Shown here: positions 24,863 through 33,889 of the stretch, piece by piece
How the letters are laid out: the number at the start of each line of letters is the position of its first letter
Position numbering within the stretch: position 1 is the stretch's first letter
Assembly (NCBI RefSeq): GCF_023806125.1
Contig: NZ_JAMSKT010000003.1
Location: forward strand, 124,001 to 188,000
DNA: 64,000 nucleotides
DNA from: Clostridium caldaquaticum
Lineage (GTDB): Bacteria > Bacillota > Clostridia > Clostridiales > Clostridiaceae
Direction: 5' to 3'
Notes under the pieces: generated by a model
What the model was told of the DNA's origin: nothing
Databases searched by the model: none
What the model saw: only the letters and a program-made list of their open reading frames with translations
Program-made: the position numbers and the translations under genes

Positions 24863-25078
24863 TTATAATATTTCTATTGAAACTACTTCATAGCCTGCAT
24901 CTTCTATAGCAGACTTAATATCCTTATCTTCAATATCTGCTTCTGCCTCAATTATTGCTGTTTTAGCTTTCAAGTTTACATCTACGCTTGTTACCCCGCT
25001 AAGCTCGCTTAATGCCTCCTTAACATGATTAACGCAGTGACCGCAGCTCATTCCTTCAACTAATATTTTCTTTTTCAT
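24863..25078 (-). CDS. copZ: Copper chaperone CopZ
   Basis: 71 residues, a single heavy-metal-associated domain with the copper-binding MSCGHC motif (Cys12, Cys15). Delivers Cu(I) to the CopA pump encoded upstream in the same operon (76 bp gap). RBS GGAGGTACT. Confidence 0.92.
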   Translation of the reverse strand: MKKKILVEGMSCGHCVNHVKEALSELSGVTSVDVNLKAKTAIIEAEADIEDKDIKSAIEDAGYEVVSIEIL

Positions 25079-25154
25079 TTCATAGTACCTCCATTTAATA
25101 ATTGTTTTTATAATTAAAAACTAGATATTAAGCTATATTTTTATCCAGCATCTT

Positions 25155-27398
25155 TTATTTTGCTGGCTTAAACCCTTTTAATCTTAATGCATTTAATAAT
25201 ACTGATACTGAACTAAAGCTCATAGCAGCAGCTGCAATTATCGGATTTAACAGTGGTCCGCCAAAAATATAAAGTATTCCCATTGCTACAGGTATACCTA
25301 AAGTATTGTAACCAAAGGCCCAGAAAAGATTCTGTTTTATATTTGCAATTGTTTTTTTACTTAACTGAATTGCAGTTGATACATCCATAAGGTCACTTCT
25401 CATAAGAACTATATCTGCTGATTCCATAGCAACATCTGTACCCGAACCAATAGCAATTCCTATGTCTGCTTGTGCAAGTGCTGGAGCATCATTTATACCG
25501 TCTCCAACCATAGCAACCTTCCTGCCTTCTGATTGAAGCTTCTTAACTTCATTTGCCTTATCCTGAGGAAGAACTTCTGCCAGAATTCTATCTATTCCTA
25601 CCTGCTTAGCTATTGCTTCTGCAGTTCTCTTATTGTCACCAGTAATCATAGCAACTTCTATGCCCATTTTATGAAGCTGTTCTATTGCTTTCTTACTGCT
25701 TTCTTTAACAGTATCTGCAACAGCTACTATACCTGCTATTTTACCATCAATTGCAGCATACATAGGTGTCTTTCCTTCTTCAGCAAGCTTGTGTGAGGTT
25801 TCCTCAAGATTTTCCAATGAAATATTGCTCTCTAGCATAAGCTTTCGATTTCCTAAAAGTATAGTTTTTTCATCTATCTTAACTTCAATTCCGTAACCAG
25901 GTATGGCTTTAAAGAAATCAAGCTTTTTAAACTCTAAACCTTTTTCTTCAGCACTTTTTACTATTGCTTCTCCAAGGGGGTGCTCTGAACCCTTTTCTGC
26001 TGATGCAGCTAATTGCAGCAATTCATCTTTTGTTATAGCATCTGTAACTATTATATCAGTCACCTTTGGCTTTCCTTCTGTTATTGTTCCTGTTTTATCA
26101 AATACTATTGTCTTTACTTTATGAGCAATTTCAAGTGCCGCACCGCTTTTTATCAAAACACCATATTCTGCACCCTTGCCAGTACCAACCATAATTGCTG
26201 TAGGTGTTGCTAAGCCTAATGCACATGGACAGGCGATAACAAGAACTGATATAAATATCGTTAAAGCAAATACTAATGTTTCTCCACCAAACCAATACCA
26301 TGCAGCTGCAGAAAAAATTGCAATTGTAATAACTACTGGAACAAAGTAACCTGAAATAATATCTGCCATTTTAGCAATTGGAGCTTTAGAACCTTGCGCA
26401 TCTTCAACAAGCTTAATTATTTGAGCCAGTACTGTGTCTTTACCAACTTTTGTAGCTTTATATTTTATTGTACCATTTTTATTTATACTTGCACCTATTA
26501 TCTTATCACCTATAGTTTTTTCTACAGGTATACTCTCTCCTGTAAGCATTGATTCATCAACGAAAGTCATACCTTCAATAACTTCACCGTCTACAGGCAT
26601 CTTTTCTCCTGGTTTAACTATGATTATATCCCCTGCTTCAACTTCTTCTATAGAAATTTCTACTTCTTTGCTATCTCTTACAACTATTGCTGTCTTAGGA
26701 GCAAGTCCCATAAGTTTTTTAATTGCCTCAGAAGTTTTTCCTTTTGCAACTGCTTCCAGATATTTTCCAAGCAATATAAGTGTAATGATTACACCTGCTG
26801 ATTCAAAATATAAATCATAGGCATAGTCTATGTTTCCACCATATATCTGAACTATAGCAAATATTCCATACAAAAAAGCTGCAGAAGTTCCTATAGCTAT
26901 TAAAGAATCCATATTAGGACTACCCTTAAATATTGACTTAAATCCTACAGTAAAAAACCTGTGACCTGCTATCATTACAGGTATAACTAATATTAATTGT
27001 ATCATCCCAAAATTTACAGGCTTTTTCATAGGGTCTATAATATCAGGTAAGTGAAACCCTGCAGACTCAAAAAACATATGTCCCATAGTTATAACAAGCA
27101 GCGGAACTGTAAAAATTGCTGATATAATAAACTTTTTCCATAAATACTTTATTTCTTTTTCTTTTTTTTCTTTATCTCTATCTACTGTAGTTTCTTCTAC
27201 AGCTTTATATCCAGCTTTTTCTATTGCTTTCCTTATATCTGAAACTTTAACTTTTGAAGAATCATAGCTGATATTTAACTTTTCCGTTGCAAAATTCACA
27301 TTAGACTCTGTAACACCATCAAGTTTTCTAGTAACTCTTTCGACTGTTTTTGCGCATGCAGCACAAGTCATCCCTTCTATCTTAAGACTCTTTTTCAA
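25155..27398 (-). CDS. copA: Copper-exporting P1B-type ATPase CopA
   Basis: 747 residues. One N-terminal HMA domain (MTCAAC, Cys12/Cys15), eight predicted membrane segments, the transmembrane CPC metal site at 390-392 ([11 protein letters not shown]), the TGES actuator loop at 286-289 and phosphorylated Asp434 in DKTGT. The later [12 protein letters not shown] hinge is present. Pumps Cu(I) out of the cytoplasm. It lies between csoR (22 bp upstream) and copZ. Confidence 0.95.
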   Translation of the reverse strand: MKKSLKIEGMTCAACAKTVERVTRKLDGVTESNVNFATEKLNISYDSSKVKVSDIRKAIEKAGYKAVEETTVDRDKEKKEKEIKYLWKKFIISAIFTVPLLVITMGHMFFESAGFHLPDIIDPMKKPVNFGMIQLILVIPVMIAGHRFFTVGFKSIFKGSPNMDSLIAIGTSAAFLYGIFAIVQIYGGNIDYAYDLYFESAGVIITLILLGKYLEAVAKGKTSEAIKKLMGLAPKTAIVVRDSKEVEISIEEVEAGDIIIVKPGEKMPVDGEVIEGMTFVDESMLTGESIPVEKTIGDKIIGASINKNGTIKYKATKVGKDTVLAQIIKLVEDAQGSKAPIAKMADIISGYFVPVVITIAIFSAAAWYWFGGETLVFALTIFISVLVIACPCALGLATPTAIMVGTGKGAEYGVLIKSGAALEIAHKVKTIVFDKTGTITEGKPKVTDIIVTDAITKDELLQLAASAEKGSEHPLGEAIVKSAEEKGLEFKKLDFFKAIPGYGIEVKIDEKTILLGNRKLMLESNISLENLEETSHKLAEEGKTPMYAAIDGKIAGIVAVADTVKESSKKAIEQLHKMGIEVAMITGDNKRTAEAIAKQVGIDRILAEVLPQDKANEVKKLQSEGRKVAMVGDGINDAPALAQADIGIAIGSGTDVAMESADIVLMRSDLMDVSTAIQLSKKTIANIKQNLFWAFGYNTLGIPVAMGILYIFGGPLLNPIIAAAAMSFSSVSVLLNALRLKGFKPAK

Positions 27399-27420
27399 AA
27401 CTCACCCTCCTCTTTTACGT

Positions 27421-27687
27421 CTATTTTTGAATAATCTTTTCTAAAATATCTATTATCTCATCTATTTTTTCATCGCCTTTGTCATTCTTTACCGCATCTT
27501 TCACACAATGAAGTATATGCTGCTTTAATATCAGCATATTTGCCTTTTTAAGTAAAGCCTGTGCTGCTATTATTTGATTTGATATATCAACACAGTATCT
27601 ACCCTCTTCAATCATCTTTATTATTCCTTCAATCTGCCCTTTAGAAGTTTTAAGAGACATTAAAGCTTTAGTTTTTTCCTCATTCAT
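27421..27687 (-). CDS. csoR: Copper-sensing repressor CsoR
   Basis: 88 residues, all-helical DUF156 family. The Cu(I) ligands Cys32, His57 and Cys61 (RYCVDIS; KQHILHCV) match the C-H-C set of CsoR and exclude the nickel or formaldehyde relatives. First gene of csoR-copA-copZ, with a GC-rich operator directly upstream of its RBS; copper would release repression. Confidence 0.92.
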   Translation of the reverse strand: MNEEKTKALMSLKTSKGQIEGIIKMIEEGRYCVDISNQIIAAQALLKKANMLILKQHILHCVKDAVKNDKGDEKIDEIIDILEKIIQK

Positions 27688-27702
27688 TTATATCCTCCTT
27701 CC

Positions 27703-27725
27703 ACCCCCACCATGAGAGGGGGGTA
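27703..27725 (-). promoter_or_regulatory. CsoR operator
   Basis: GC-rich pseudo-palindrome with ACCCCC at one end and GGGGGGT at the other in otherwise AT-rich DNA, like the known CsoR site (TACCCCC..GGGGGTA). It overlaps the expected transcription start and abuts the RBS. Confidence 0.75.
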
Positions 27726-27732
27726 TATCTGT

Positions 27733-27761
27733 AGTATAATCTTCTTTAAAATAATTTTCAA
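27733..27761 (-). promoter_or_regulatory. Promoter of the csoR-copA-copZ operon
   Basis: Minus-strand -35 TTGAAA (27756-27761), 17-bp spacer, -10 TATACT (27733-27738). The predicted +1 falls at the upstream edge of the CsoR operator. Confidence 0.7.
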
Positions 27762-27777
27762 GAGGTTGTTACAAAAT

Positions 27778-27820
27778 AATTTAAAGACCTAAAGTATTGA
27801 AAACTTTAGGCCTTTAAATT
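27778..27820 (-). terminator. Terminator of the xyl operon
   Basis: 17-bp stem (27778-27794 with 27804-27820; one mismatch) overlapping the last codon of xylB, with T-rich flanks on the minus strand. Confidence 0.75.
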
Positions 27821-29318
27821 ATTGCAGCTTGTTTATTTCCTTAAAGGATTCTTTTAATATTGGATACAAACTATTGTATACTCTATATATATTATTATAT
27901 TTTTCTACGTTCTCTGGAATAGGATCTACTGAAGCTGTAACCTTTATAAGCTTTTCGCAGGCTTCATCTACAGTTTTATACAATCCACAGCCTACTGCCG
28001 CTAAAATAGCAGCACCATATGCAGGACCTTCCTTAGAACTTATAACCTGAACCCTTACTCCAAATATATCAGATAGAATCTGTCTCCAGAGCGGACTCTT
28101 TGCTCCTCCTCCGCTTACTCTAACTGCTTCTACAGGAACATTTAAGCTCTTAAGTATTTCAAGAGAATCTCTAAGACCAAAGCATACTCCTTCAAGCACT
28201 GCTCTTGTCATATCTGCTCTGCTTGTTGTAATATTTAGACCGAAGAAAACTCCTTTTGCATCTGGATCGCTATAGGGTGTCCTCTCTCCCATTAAATATG
28301 GCAAAAATACAACCCCATTGCTGCCTGCAGGAGATTCGGAAGCTTCCTTTAAAAGACTTTCAAAAGCATCTTTTTGGACATCTTTATTTATATCTTCTAC
28401 CCACCATTTTAAACAGGAAGCTGCTGAAAGCATAACCCCCATCTGATGCCACTTTCCATTTGAATGACAGAAGGAATGAAGTCTGTTTGCTTCATCTACC
28501 TCATAATTGTCGCTGCTTGCAAAAACAACCCCTGAAGTTCCTAGTGCAACAGATAGAATACCACTTTTAACTATACCAGTTCCTACTGCACCAGCTGCCT
28601 GGTCTCCAGCACCTCCAACTACTACAGTTTCCTCTGTAAGTCCAGTATATTCTGCAACCTCTTTAGTAAGTTTTCCTGTAACTTCCCAGGATTCATATAC
28701 TTTAGGAAGCACCTCTTCATTTATTTGAAGTATGTCTAGCATCTCTTTTGACCATTTTCTTTCTTTTACATCAAGCATCAGCATTCCAGAAGCATCAGAT
28801 ACATCTGTAGCAAATTCTCTCGTTAATTTATATCTGATGTAATCCTTTGGCAAAAGTATATGAGCTATTTTATCAAAAATTTCTTTTTCATGTTTTTTTA
28901 CCCATAACAGCTTTGGAGCAGTGAACCCTGTTAATGCCATATTTCCTGTATAAAGTGATATTTTATCCTGGCCAATTTCATTATTTAGATAATTACACTC
29001 TTCTTGTGTTCTTTGATCGCACCAAAGTATAGCAGGTCTTAAAACATTACCTTCTTTATCTAAAAGTACAAGTCCATGCATCTGACCGCTAAAGCCTATG
29101 CCTTTTATGCTTGCTCCGTCCACATTTGAAGATTTTACTAATTCCCTAATTCCATCTCTTGTAGCATTCCACCAGTCCTCTGGGTTTTGCTCAGCCCAAT
29201 TAACCTTTGGATAACTCACATCATAATCCTTTGATATTGACGCTATTACTTGTCCAGCATCATTCATGATAACTATCTTAACCGAGGAAGTACCTAAATC
29301 TACTCCTAAAAAATTCAT
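27819..29318 (-). CDS. xylB: Xylulokinase
   Basis: 499 residues of the FGGY kinase family: N-terminal GVDLGTSSVK phosphate loop, WAEQNPEDWW, GFSGQMHGLV with the xylulokinase-type MHG substrate motif, AGGAGDQAAGA and C-terminal RVSGGGAKSPLWRQ. Phosphorylates D-xylulose at O5 for the pentose phosphate pathway. Third gene of xylA-xylR-xylB. RBS AGGGAGGAT. Confidence 0.95.
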   Translation of the reverse strand: MNFLGVDLGTSSVKIVIMNDAGQVIASISKDYDVSYPKVNWAEQNPEDWWNATRDGIRELVKSSNVDGASIKGIGFSGQMHGLVLLDKEGNVLRPAILWCDQRTQEECNYLNNEIGQDKISLYTGNMALTGFTAPKLLWVKKHEKEIFDKIAHILLPKDYIRYKLTREFATDVSDASGMLMLDVKERKWSKEMLDILQINEEVLPKVYESWEVTGKLTKEVAEYTGLTEETVVVGGAGDQAAGAVGTGIVKSGILSVALGTSGVVFASSDNYEVDEANRLHSFCHSNGKWHQMGVMLSAASCLKWWVEDINKDVQKDAFESLLKEASESPAGSNGVVFLPYLMGERTPYSDPDAKGVFFGLNITTSRADMTRAVLEGVCFGLRDSLEILKSLNVPVEAVRVSGGGAKSPLWRQILSDIFGVRVQVISSKEGPAYGAAILAAVGCGLYKTVDEACEKLIKVTASVDPIPENVEKYNNIYRVYNSLYPILKESFKEINKLQ

Positions 29319-29352
29319 ACAAATCCATCCTCCCTAATTTCTTTATTAAATA

Positions 29353-30513
29353 TTATATATTACTGAAGCCAAAACTATCTAAAATAGGTATAAGCGATAC
29401 ACCTAATATATTTGAATCATTTCCAAGACTTGAAAATAATATTTTTACGTCCCCTTCCTTGTAAAATTCATTATTTTTAAAAATTTTACTTGAAAGCTTA
29501 TGATTAAAAACATCTGAAAATTTACTAATATCTCCTCCTATAACAATATAGTCTGGATTAAATATAAAAATAAGGCTTAGTATACCTTCTGCTAAATTAT
29601 CTGCATACTCATCAATTACCTGAATTGCATTTTTTTCATTTAGATTAAATCTTTGTATAATTTCATCTATGCTATTTACCGTATTCTTTGTCTTCTCATT
29701 GTAATCTTTTATTAATGCACGGCTTGAAGCATAGGTCTCCCAGCAGCCCTTTCTTCCGCAATTGCACTGCCTTCCATTTTTAACTATACACATATGTCCA
29801 ATTTCCCCTGCTCTTCTGTCCCTGCCTTTATACATATCATTGTTAATAAAGATTCCTCCGCCTATCCCCTCTGTAATGGAAATATATATTAAATTATTTA
29901 AATCTCTTGCTACTCCAAGCTTTGATTCTGCCAATGCTCCTGCATTAGCTTCATTTTCCAGAAAAATAGGCACATTAAAATGAGAGTAAAGTTCTTTAAA
30001 AGAAATGTTTTTAAGTCTAAAATTCGTTGCAACCTCAAGAGTAAGCTCCTTTTCATTCACAGTACCTGGAAGAGAAAAGCCTATTCCTAAAAGCTTGGTT
30101 TTTACATTCATATTTGAATTTATTAAATCTTCTATTAATGCTTTCACTACTTTAAGAACTTCTTTTTCCGTAATAACAGTCAATTCCTTTTTTCTATCTG
30201 AAATTATTCTGCTGTTTAAATCAGTAAGAACAGCTCTTACATAATCTTTTCCTAAATCGATACCAATGCTGTATCTTGAATCAGGTAAAAATCTTATGAT
30301 AACAGGCTTTCTTCCACCTGTAGAGGTGGCCATCCCAGCTTCTTCTACGATGCCTTCTTCTATAAGTTCTCCTACTATTGTTGTTACCGTTGGGACACTA
30401 ATATCAAGTTTTCTTGATATATCAAGCTTAGTAAGTTCTCGTTCCTTTGATAAAAGATTTATTATTCTCTTTTTATTATTAGTTTTTATATCACTATGAT
30501 CTAATGCTACCAT
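29353..30513 (-). CDS. xylR: ROK-family xylose repressor XylR
   Basis: 386 residues from the ATG at 30513; the upstream in-frame extension of 7 codons is less likely. N-terminal winged HTH (LTKLDISRKLDISVPTVTTIVGEL), a ROK sugar-sensor domain with SIGIDLGKDYVRAVL, and the zinc-type motif CNCGRKGCWE. Lies between xylA and xylB, the standard place for the D-xylose-responsive repressor. Its operator was not identified. Confidence 0.88.
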   Translation of the reverse strand: MVALDHSDIKTNNKKRIINLLSKERELTKLDISRKLDISVPTVTTIVGELIEEGIVEEAGMATSTGGRKPVIIRFLPDSRYSIGIDLGKDYVRAVLTDLNSRIISDRKKELTVITEKEVLKVVKALIEDLINSNMNVKTKLLGIGFSLPGTVNEKELTLEVATNFRLKNISFKELYSHFNVPIFLENEANAGALAESKLGVARDLNNLIYISITEGIGGGIFINNDMYKGRDRRAGEIGHMCIVKNGRQCNCGRKGCWETYASSRALIKDYNEKTKNTVNSIDEIIQRFNLNEKNAIQVIDEYADNLAEGILSLIFIFNPDYIVIGGDISKFSDVFNHKLSSKIFKNNEFYKEGDVKILFSSLGNDSNILGVSLIPILDSFGFSNI

Positions 30514-30533
30514 TTCATCACCACTTATAAACA

Positions 30534-30564
30534 TAATGTAGAGACAGTTACTGCCTCTACATTA
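30534..30564 (-). terminator. Hairpin between xylA and xylR
   Basis: 13-14 bp stem (TAATGTAGAG and CTCTACATTA arms, one mismatch inside) 11 bp past the xylA stop. The weak T-run suggests attenuation rather than full stop, giving more xylA than xylR-xylB mRNA. Confidence 0.55.
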
Positions 30565-30574
30565 TTTTACACTA

Positions 30575-31894
30575 TTATTCGTTAAATATATATTGATTTA
30601 ATTTAGCTTCTAAAAGCTCTTGTCTTCCAGACTTATTTTTAATTACACTGTTAGCTAAAGCGTATTTTTCTAAGGATTCAAAATCTGCCTTACCTTCAAC
30701 GATATCCTTACCAATTCCTTCTGTAAAGCTCTTGTATCTTTCAGCTACAGCCTTTTCGAATTCACCTTCTTCAAGCATCTTGTAAGCAATTCTTAAACCG
30801 TGAGCTAAAGTATCCATACCAGCTATATAGCCAAGGAATAAATCTTCTACTTCAAAGGAAGCTCTTCTAACCTTAGCATCAAAATTAAGACCTCCCTTTC
30901 CAATTCCACCGTTTTTAAGTACTTCATACATAAGAAGGGCAGCGTCATAAATATTTGTCGGGAATTGGTCTGTATCCCATCCTAAATTTGGATCTCCTTG
31001 ATTGATATCAAGGCTTCCTAGTACTCCGTTAATTCTAGCTAATGCAACTTCGTGCTGGAAAGTATGTCCTGCTAATGTAGCATGATTTGCTTCAATATTC
31101 ATCTTGAAATATTTATCTAATCCGTAATTTCTTAAGAAACCTAAAACTGTTGCTACATCAAAGTCATATTGGTGTTTTGTTGGTTCCTTTGGCTTTGGCT
31201 CTATTAAGAATTGCCCAGTAAAACCTATCTTTTGAGCATAATCTACTGCCATTTTTAAGAATCTAGCTAAGTTATCTTGCTCTAATTTTAAATCGGTGTT
31301 TAATAAAGTCTCATAACCTTCTCTTCCACCCCAGAATACATAGTTTTCTCCACCAAGCTCTTTTGTAACTTCCATAGCCTTCTTAACTTGAGCTGCTGCA
31401 TAAGCAAATACATCAGCGTTGCAAGTAGTAGCTGCACCATGTACATATCTAGGATTTGAGAAAGCATTTGCTGTTCCCCAAAGAAGCTTCTTGTTATGAG
31501 TCTGCATTAACTCCTTGCAGTAAGCAACTATCTCATCAAGATATGCATTAGTTTCAGCTAAATCCTTTCCTTCTGGAGCTATATCTCTGTCATGGAATGC
31601 AAAATAATCAATTCCTAGCTTATTCATAAACTCGAAAGCTGCTTCCATTTTAGCTTTAGCAATTTTCATTGGGTCTGTCTCATTATCCCAAGGCTTTTGA
31701 TATGTTCCTACTCCAAATGGATCTGAACCATTTGCAGCTAAAGTATGCCAATAAGCCATTGTGAACTTAAGATGTTCCCTCATTGTTTTTCCGCCTATAA
31801 CCTCATCTGGATTATAGTATTTAAATGCAAAAGGATTTTTAGAATCTTTTCCTTCATATTTTATTACTGGTACATTTTGAAAATATTCAGCCAT
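30575..31894 (-). CDS. xylA: Xylose isomerase
   Basis: 439 residues from the ATG at 31894 ([15 protein letters not shown], the usual start of clostridial class II enzymes), with GGAGG 9 nt upstream; a 17-codon upstream extension covers the leader and the cre-like site. The catalytic [12 protein letters not shown] and the metal residues in [17 protein letters not shown] and [16 protein letters not shown] are intact. Converts D-xylose to D-xylulose. No xylose transporter lies next to it. Confidence 0.95.
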   Translation of the reverse strand: MAEYFQNVPVIKYEGKDSKNPFAFKYYNPDEVIGGKTMREHLKFTMAYWHTLAANGSDPFGVGTYQKPWDNETDPMKIAKAKMEAAFEFMNKLGIDYFAFHDRDIAPEGKDLAETNAYLDEIVAYCKELMQTHNKKLLWGTANAFSNPRYVHGAATTCNADVFAYAAAQVKKAMEVTKELGGENYVFWGGREGYETLLNTDLKLEQDNLARFLKMAVDYAQKIGFTGQFLIEPKPKEPTKHQYDFDVATVLGFLRNYGLDKYFKMNIEANHATLAGHTFQHEVALARINGVLGSLDINQGDPNLGWDTDQFPTNIYDAALLMYEVLKNGGIGKGGLNFDAKVRRASFEVEDLFLGYIAGMDTLAHGLRIAYKMLEEGEFEKAVAERYKSFTEGIGKDIVEGKADFESLEKYALANSVIKNKSGRQELLEAKLNQYIFNE

Positions 31895-31923
31895 CTTTCC
31901 CATCCTCCTAATATTCGTTATTA

Positions 31924-31937
31924 TGAAACTGTTTTCA
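31924..31937 (-). promoter_or_regulatory. cre-like catabolite site in the xylA leader
   Basis: TGAAAACAGTTTCA on the minus strand is palindromic and differs from cre (TGNAANCGNWWNCA) only in the central CG (CA here). It lies just after the predicted +1, the usual place for CcpA roadblock repression. Confidence 0.6.
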
Positions 31938-31951
31938 CTTCTCATGATTTT

Positions 31952-31980
31952 ATTTTACAACAGCTTGTTTTATTTTTCAA
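31952..31980 (-). promoter_or_regulatory. Promoter of the xylA operon
   Basis: Minus-strand -35 TTGAAA (31975-31980), 17-bp spacer, -10 TAAAAT (31952-31957). The rest of the divergent gap to 32089 is very AT-rich with no other signal recognised. Confidence 0.65.
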
Positions 31981-32089
31981 TATGTTTTTAAAAATATTTT
32001 AAAAAGTATTTTAAAATATTAAATATATGTATTTTTTATCATGGATAAAATTTTTTAAAAAATTATTAAGTATAAGTAATAACTTTTTG

Positions 32090-32119
32090 TTTACATAAGT
32101 ATTAACTATCATTTATAAT
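32090..32119 (+). promoter_or_regulatory. Promoter of the riboswitch-controlled peptidase gene
   Basis: -35 TTTACA (32090-32095) and -10 TATAAT (32114-32119), 18-bp spacer, placing the start a few bases before the riboswitch. Confidence 0.6.
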
Positions 32120-32129
32120 GTAAATTAAT

Positions 32130-32226
32130 ATGCTTAATCTACATATGTAGAACGGGGGATAAACCATTTGGGGTGAATCTTTTGAAGGTATCTCTATAGC
32201 CTAACCCGTCAACTAACCTCGTAAGC
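32130..32226 (+). promoter_or_regulatory. Cyclic di-AMP riboswitch (ydaO-yuaA type)
   Basis: Conserved blocks of the ydaO leader occur in order: CGGGGGATAAACCA, TTTGGGGTGAATC, then CTAACCCGTCAACTAACC with TCGTAAGC. It precedes a LysM/M23 cell-wall hydrolase, the classic target class of this OFF-switch. High c-di-AMP would lower expression. The last bases overlap the region just before the RBS (GAGGAGG). Confidence 0.88.
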
Positions 32227-32244
32227 CTTATAGAGGAGGATATT

Positions 32245-33270
32245 ATGTTAAACAGAAGAATATTTATTTTTGGTGCAGCTTCTATTTTAGCAGCTATTCT
32301 TACTGCAACTGCTATAATGACTGGCACTACAACAAAGTCTGATACAATTTCAGTAAATAGTTCAGTATTATCTGAACAGACAAAACAAAATGAACAGGCC
32401 TCTGTTACTGATGTTAAACAAGACAATTCAAACGCTTCAAATATAAATGATATAAATGACCCTAATGTAGCAGAAACTCAAAACGCTTCAAATAAAGATG
32501 CCGAAGCTAATATCATTACATATACTGTTAAATCAGGTGATACTTTAGAAAGCATAGCAAGTACATATAATCTAAAAGCAAAAAATATAGCTGAATCCAA
32601 TAATCTAAAAGCTGATTCCCAGCTAAAAGAAGGACAAGTTTTAGAATTTCCTTCCATAGATGGTGTACTTTATAAAATTAAAAACGGAGAAACTCTTTGG
32701 GATTTAGCTATGTTGAATAAGATTGATTTTAACAAAATTGTTGAAGTTAATAAACTGGAATCTCCAGATAAGTTAAAATTAGATCAGAAAATAATAATGC
32801 CAGGAGTAGATGAAGTTAAATCTATAACTCCTAAAACTACCAATAAAATTACAGCTTTAAATACATCCTTAAATCGTGGAGGCTCTATATCTGCAAATAC
32901 TACTATGAAGGGCTCATTACCTGTTAGAGGAAAAATTACTTCATTGTTTGGTGAACGTTGGGGCAGACAGCATGAAGGAATTGATATTGCTGCACCTGTT
33001 GGTACTAATGTTTTAGCATCTATGGATGGTACGGTATCATTTAGCGGCTGGGAAAGCGGATACGGAAATCTTATAATAATCAATCATGGAAATGGGTTAC
33101 AAAGTTACTATGCTCATAACTCAAAATTATTAGTTAAAAAGGGACAAGTTGTTTCTAAAGGTACTCATATTGCTGAAGTAGGCAGTACTGGAAATTCCAC
33201 AGGACCACACTGTCACTTTGAAATCAGAAAAAACGGAACTGCTGTAAATCCTTTTAATTATGTAAAGTAA
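32245..33270 (+). CDS. LysM-LysM-M23 cell-wall peptidase
   Basis: 341 residues: N-terminal signal or membrane anchor (~5-25), a Ser/Asn/Asp-rich linker, LysM 1 (~91-135, YTVKSGDTLESIA), LysM 2 (~142-187, YKIKNGETLWDLA) and a C-terminal M23 endopeptidase (~225-341). Zinc ligands H243 and D247 (HEGID) and H324 in HCH (322-324) are intact, as is H291. Secreted and bound to peptidoglycan, it cuts cross-links during growth or lysis. Controlled by the upstream c-di-AMP riboswitch. Confidence 0.92.
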   Translation: MLNRRIFIFGAASILAAILTATAIMTGTTTKSDTISVNSSVLSEQTKQNEQASVTDVKQDNSNASNINDINDPNVAETQNASNKDAEANIITYTVKSGDTLESIASTYNLKAKNIAESNNLKADSQLKEGQVLEFPSIDGVLYKIKNGETLWDLAMLNKIDFNKIVEVNKLESPDKLKLDQKIIMPGVDEVKSITPKTTNKITALNTSLNRGGSISANTTMKGSLPVRGKITSLFGERWGRQHEGIDIAAPVGTNVLASMDGTVSFSGWESGYGNLIIINHGNGLQSYYAHNSKLLVKKGQVVSKGTHIAEVGSTGNSTGPHCHFEIRKNGTAVNPFNYVK

Positions 33271-33278
33271 AAAAAATT

Positions 33279-33303
33279 ATGCCTTGAAATTACTTCAAGG
33301 CAT
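33279..33303 (+). terminator. Terminator of the peptidase gene
   Basis: 10-bp stem ATGCCTTGAA/TTCAAGGCAT, 5-nt loop, then TTTTT on the plus strand. Confidence 0.85.
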
Positions 33304-33320
33304 TTTTCTATATAACCTTT

Positions 33321-33367
33321 CTAGAGGCAGAGCCTGACAAAAAAAACAAATTTAGCTCTGCCTCTAG
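33321..33367 (-). terminator. GC-richer hairpin downstream of the rhodanese gene
   Basis: Perfect 13-bp stem CTAGAGGCAGAGC/GCTCTGCCTCTAG with a 21-nt loop. The run after it on the minus strand is A-rich, so intrinsic termination is only probable. Confidence 0.5.
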
Positions 33368-33381
33368 CTTTAAACTTCAAT

Positions 33382-33702
33382 TTATCTTTCTAATTTCCCT
33401 ATATATCTTCCAGTACCACCAGCTACATTTACTATATTAAAACCATGTTCTTTTAGAATTTTACAAGTCCTTGAACTTCTTGAACCAGATTGACATATAA
33501 TATGATATTCTTTTGACTTATCAAGATATTTCTCAGGCTGTTTTAAAATTGTATCCATTGTAATATTCTTAGCTGTTGGTAAATGTCCAGCTTTATATTC
33601 GTAAGGTTCTCTTATATCTATTAATTCTACTTTACCTATTAATTTATCCATTTCATTAACATCCACTGATTTTACTGAATTTTTTAACATAAATTGAAAC
33701 AT
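33382..33702 (-). CDS. Rhodanese-like sulfurtransferase domain protein
   Basis: 106 residues, one rhodanese domain: LIDIREPYEYKAGHLPTAKN and the active loop CQSGSRS with Cys70 as persulfide carrier. Single gene with an AAGGAGG RBS. Cytoplasmic; sulfur donor or acceptor unknown. Confidence 0.88.
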   Translation of the reverse strand: MFQFMLKNSVKSVDVNEMDKLIGKVELIDIREPYEYKAGHLPTAKNITMDTILKQPEKYLDKSKEYHIICQSGSRSSRTCKILKEHGFNIVNVAGGTGRYIGKLER

Positions 33703-33889
33703 TATTTAACCTCCTTAAATTATATCGCTATATAACAATATTCTTATATATTTATAATATTAATTTATTTTAATTTTGTCAATAGTTATAGTATTAGATT
33801 TACATTCAATATGTTTATTATTCTTCTATCACTAATAAAATATGTTATAATTAACTCAAAATTTAATAAATAACACAGGAAGTGAATAT

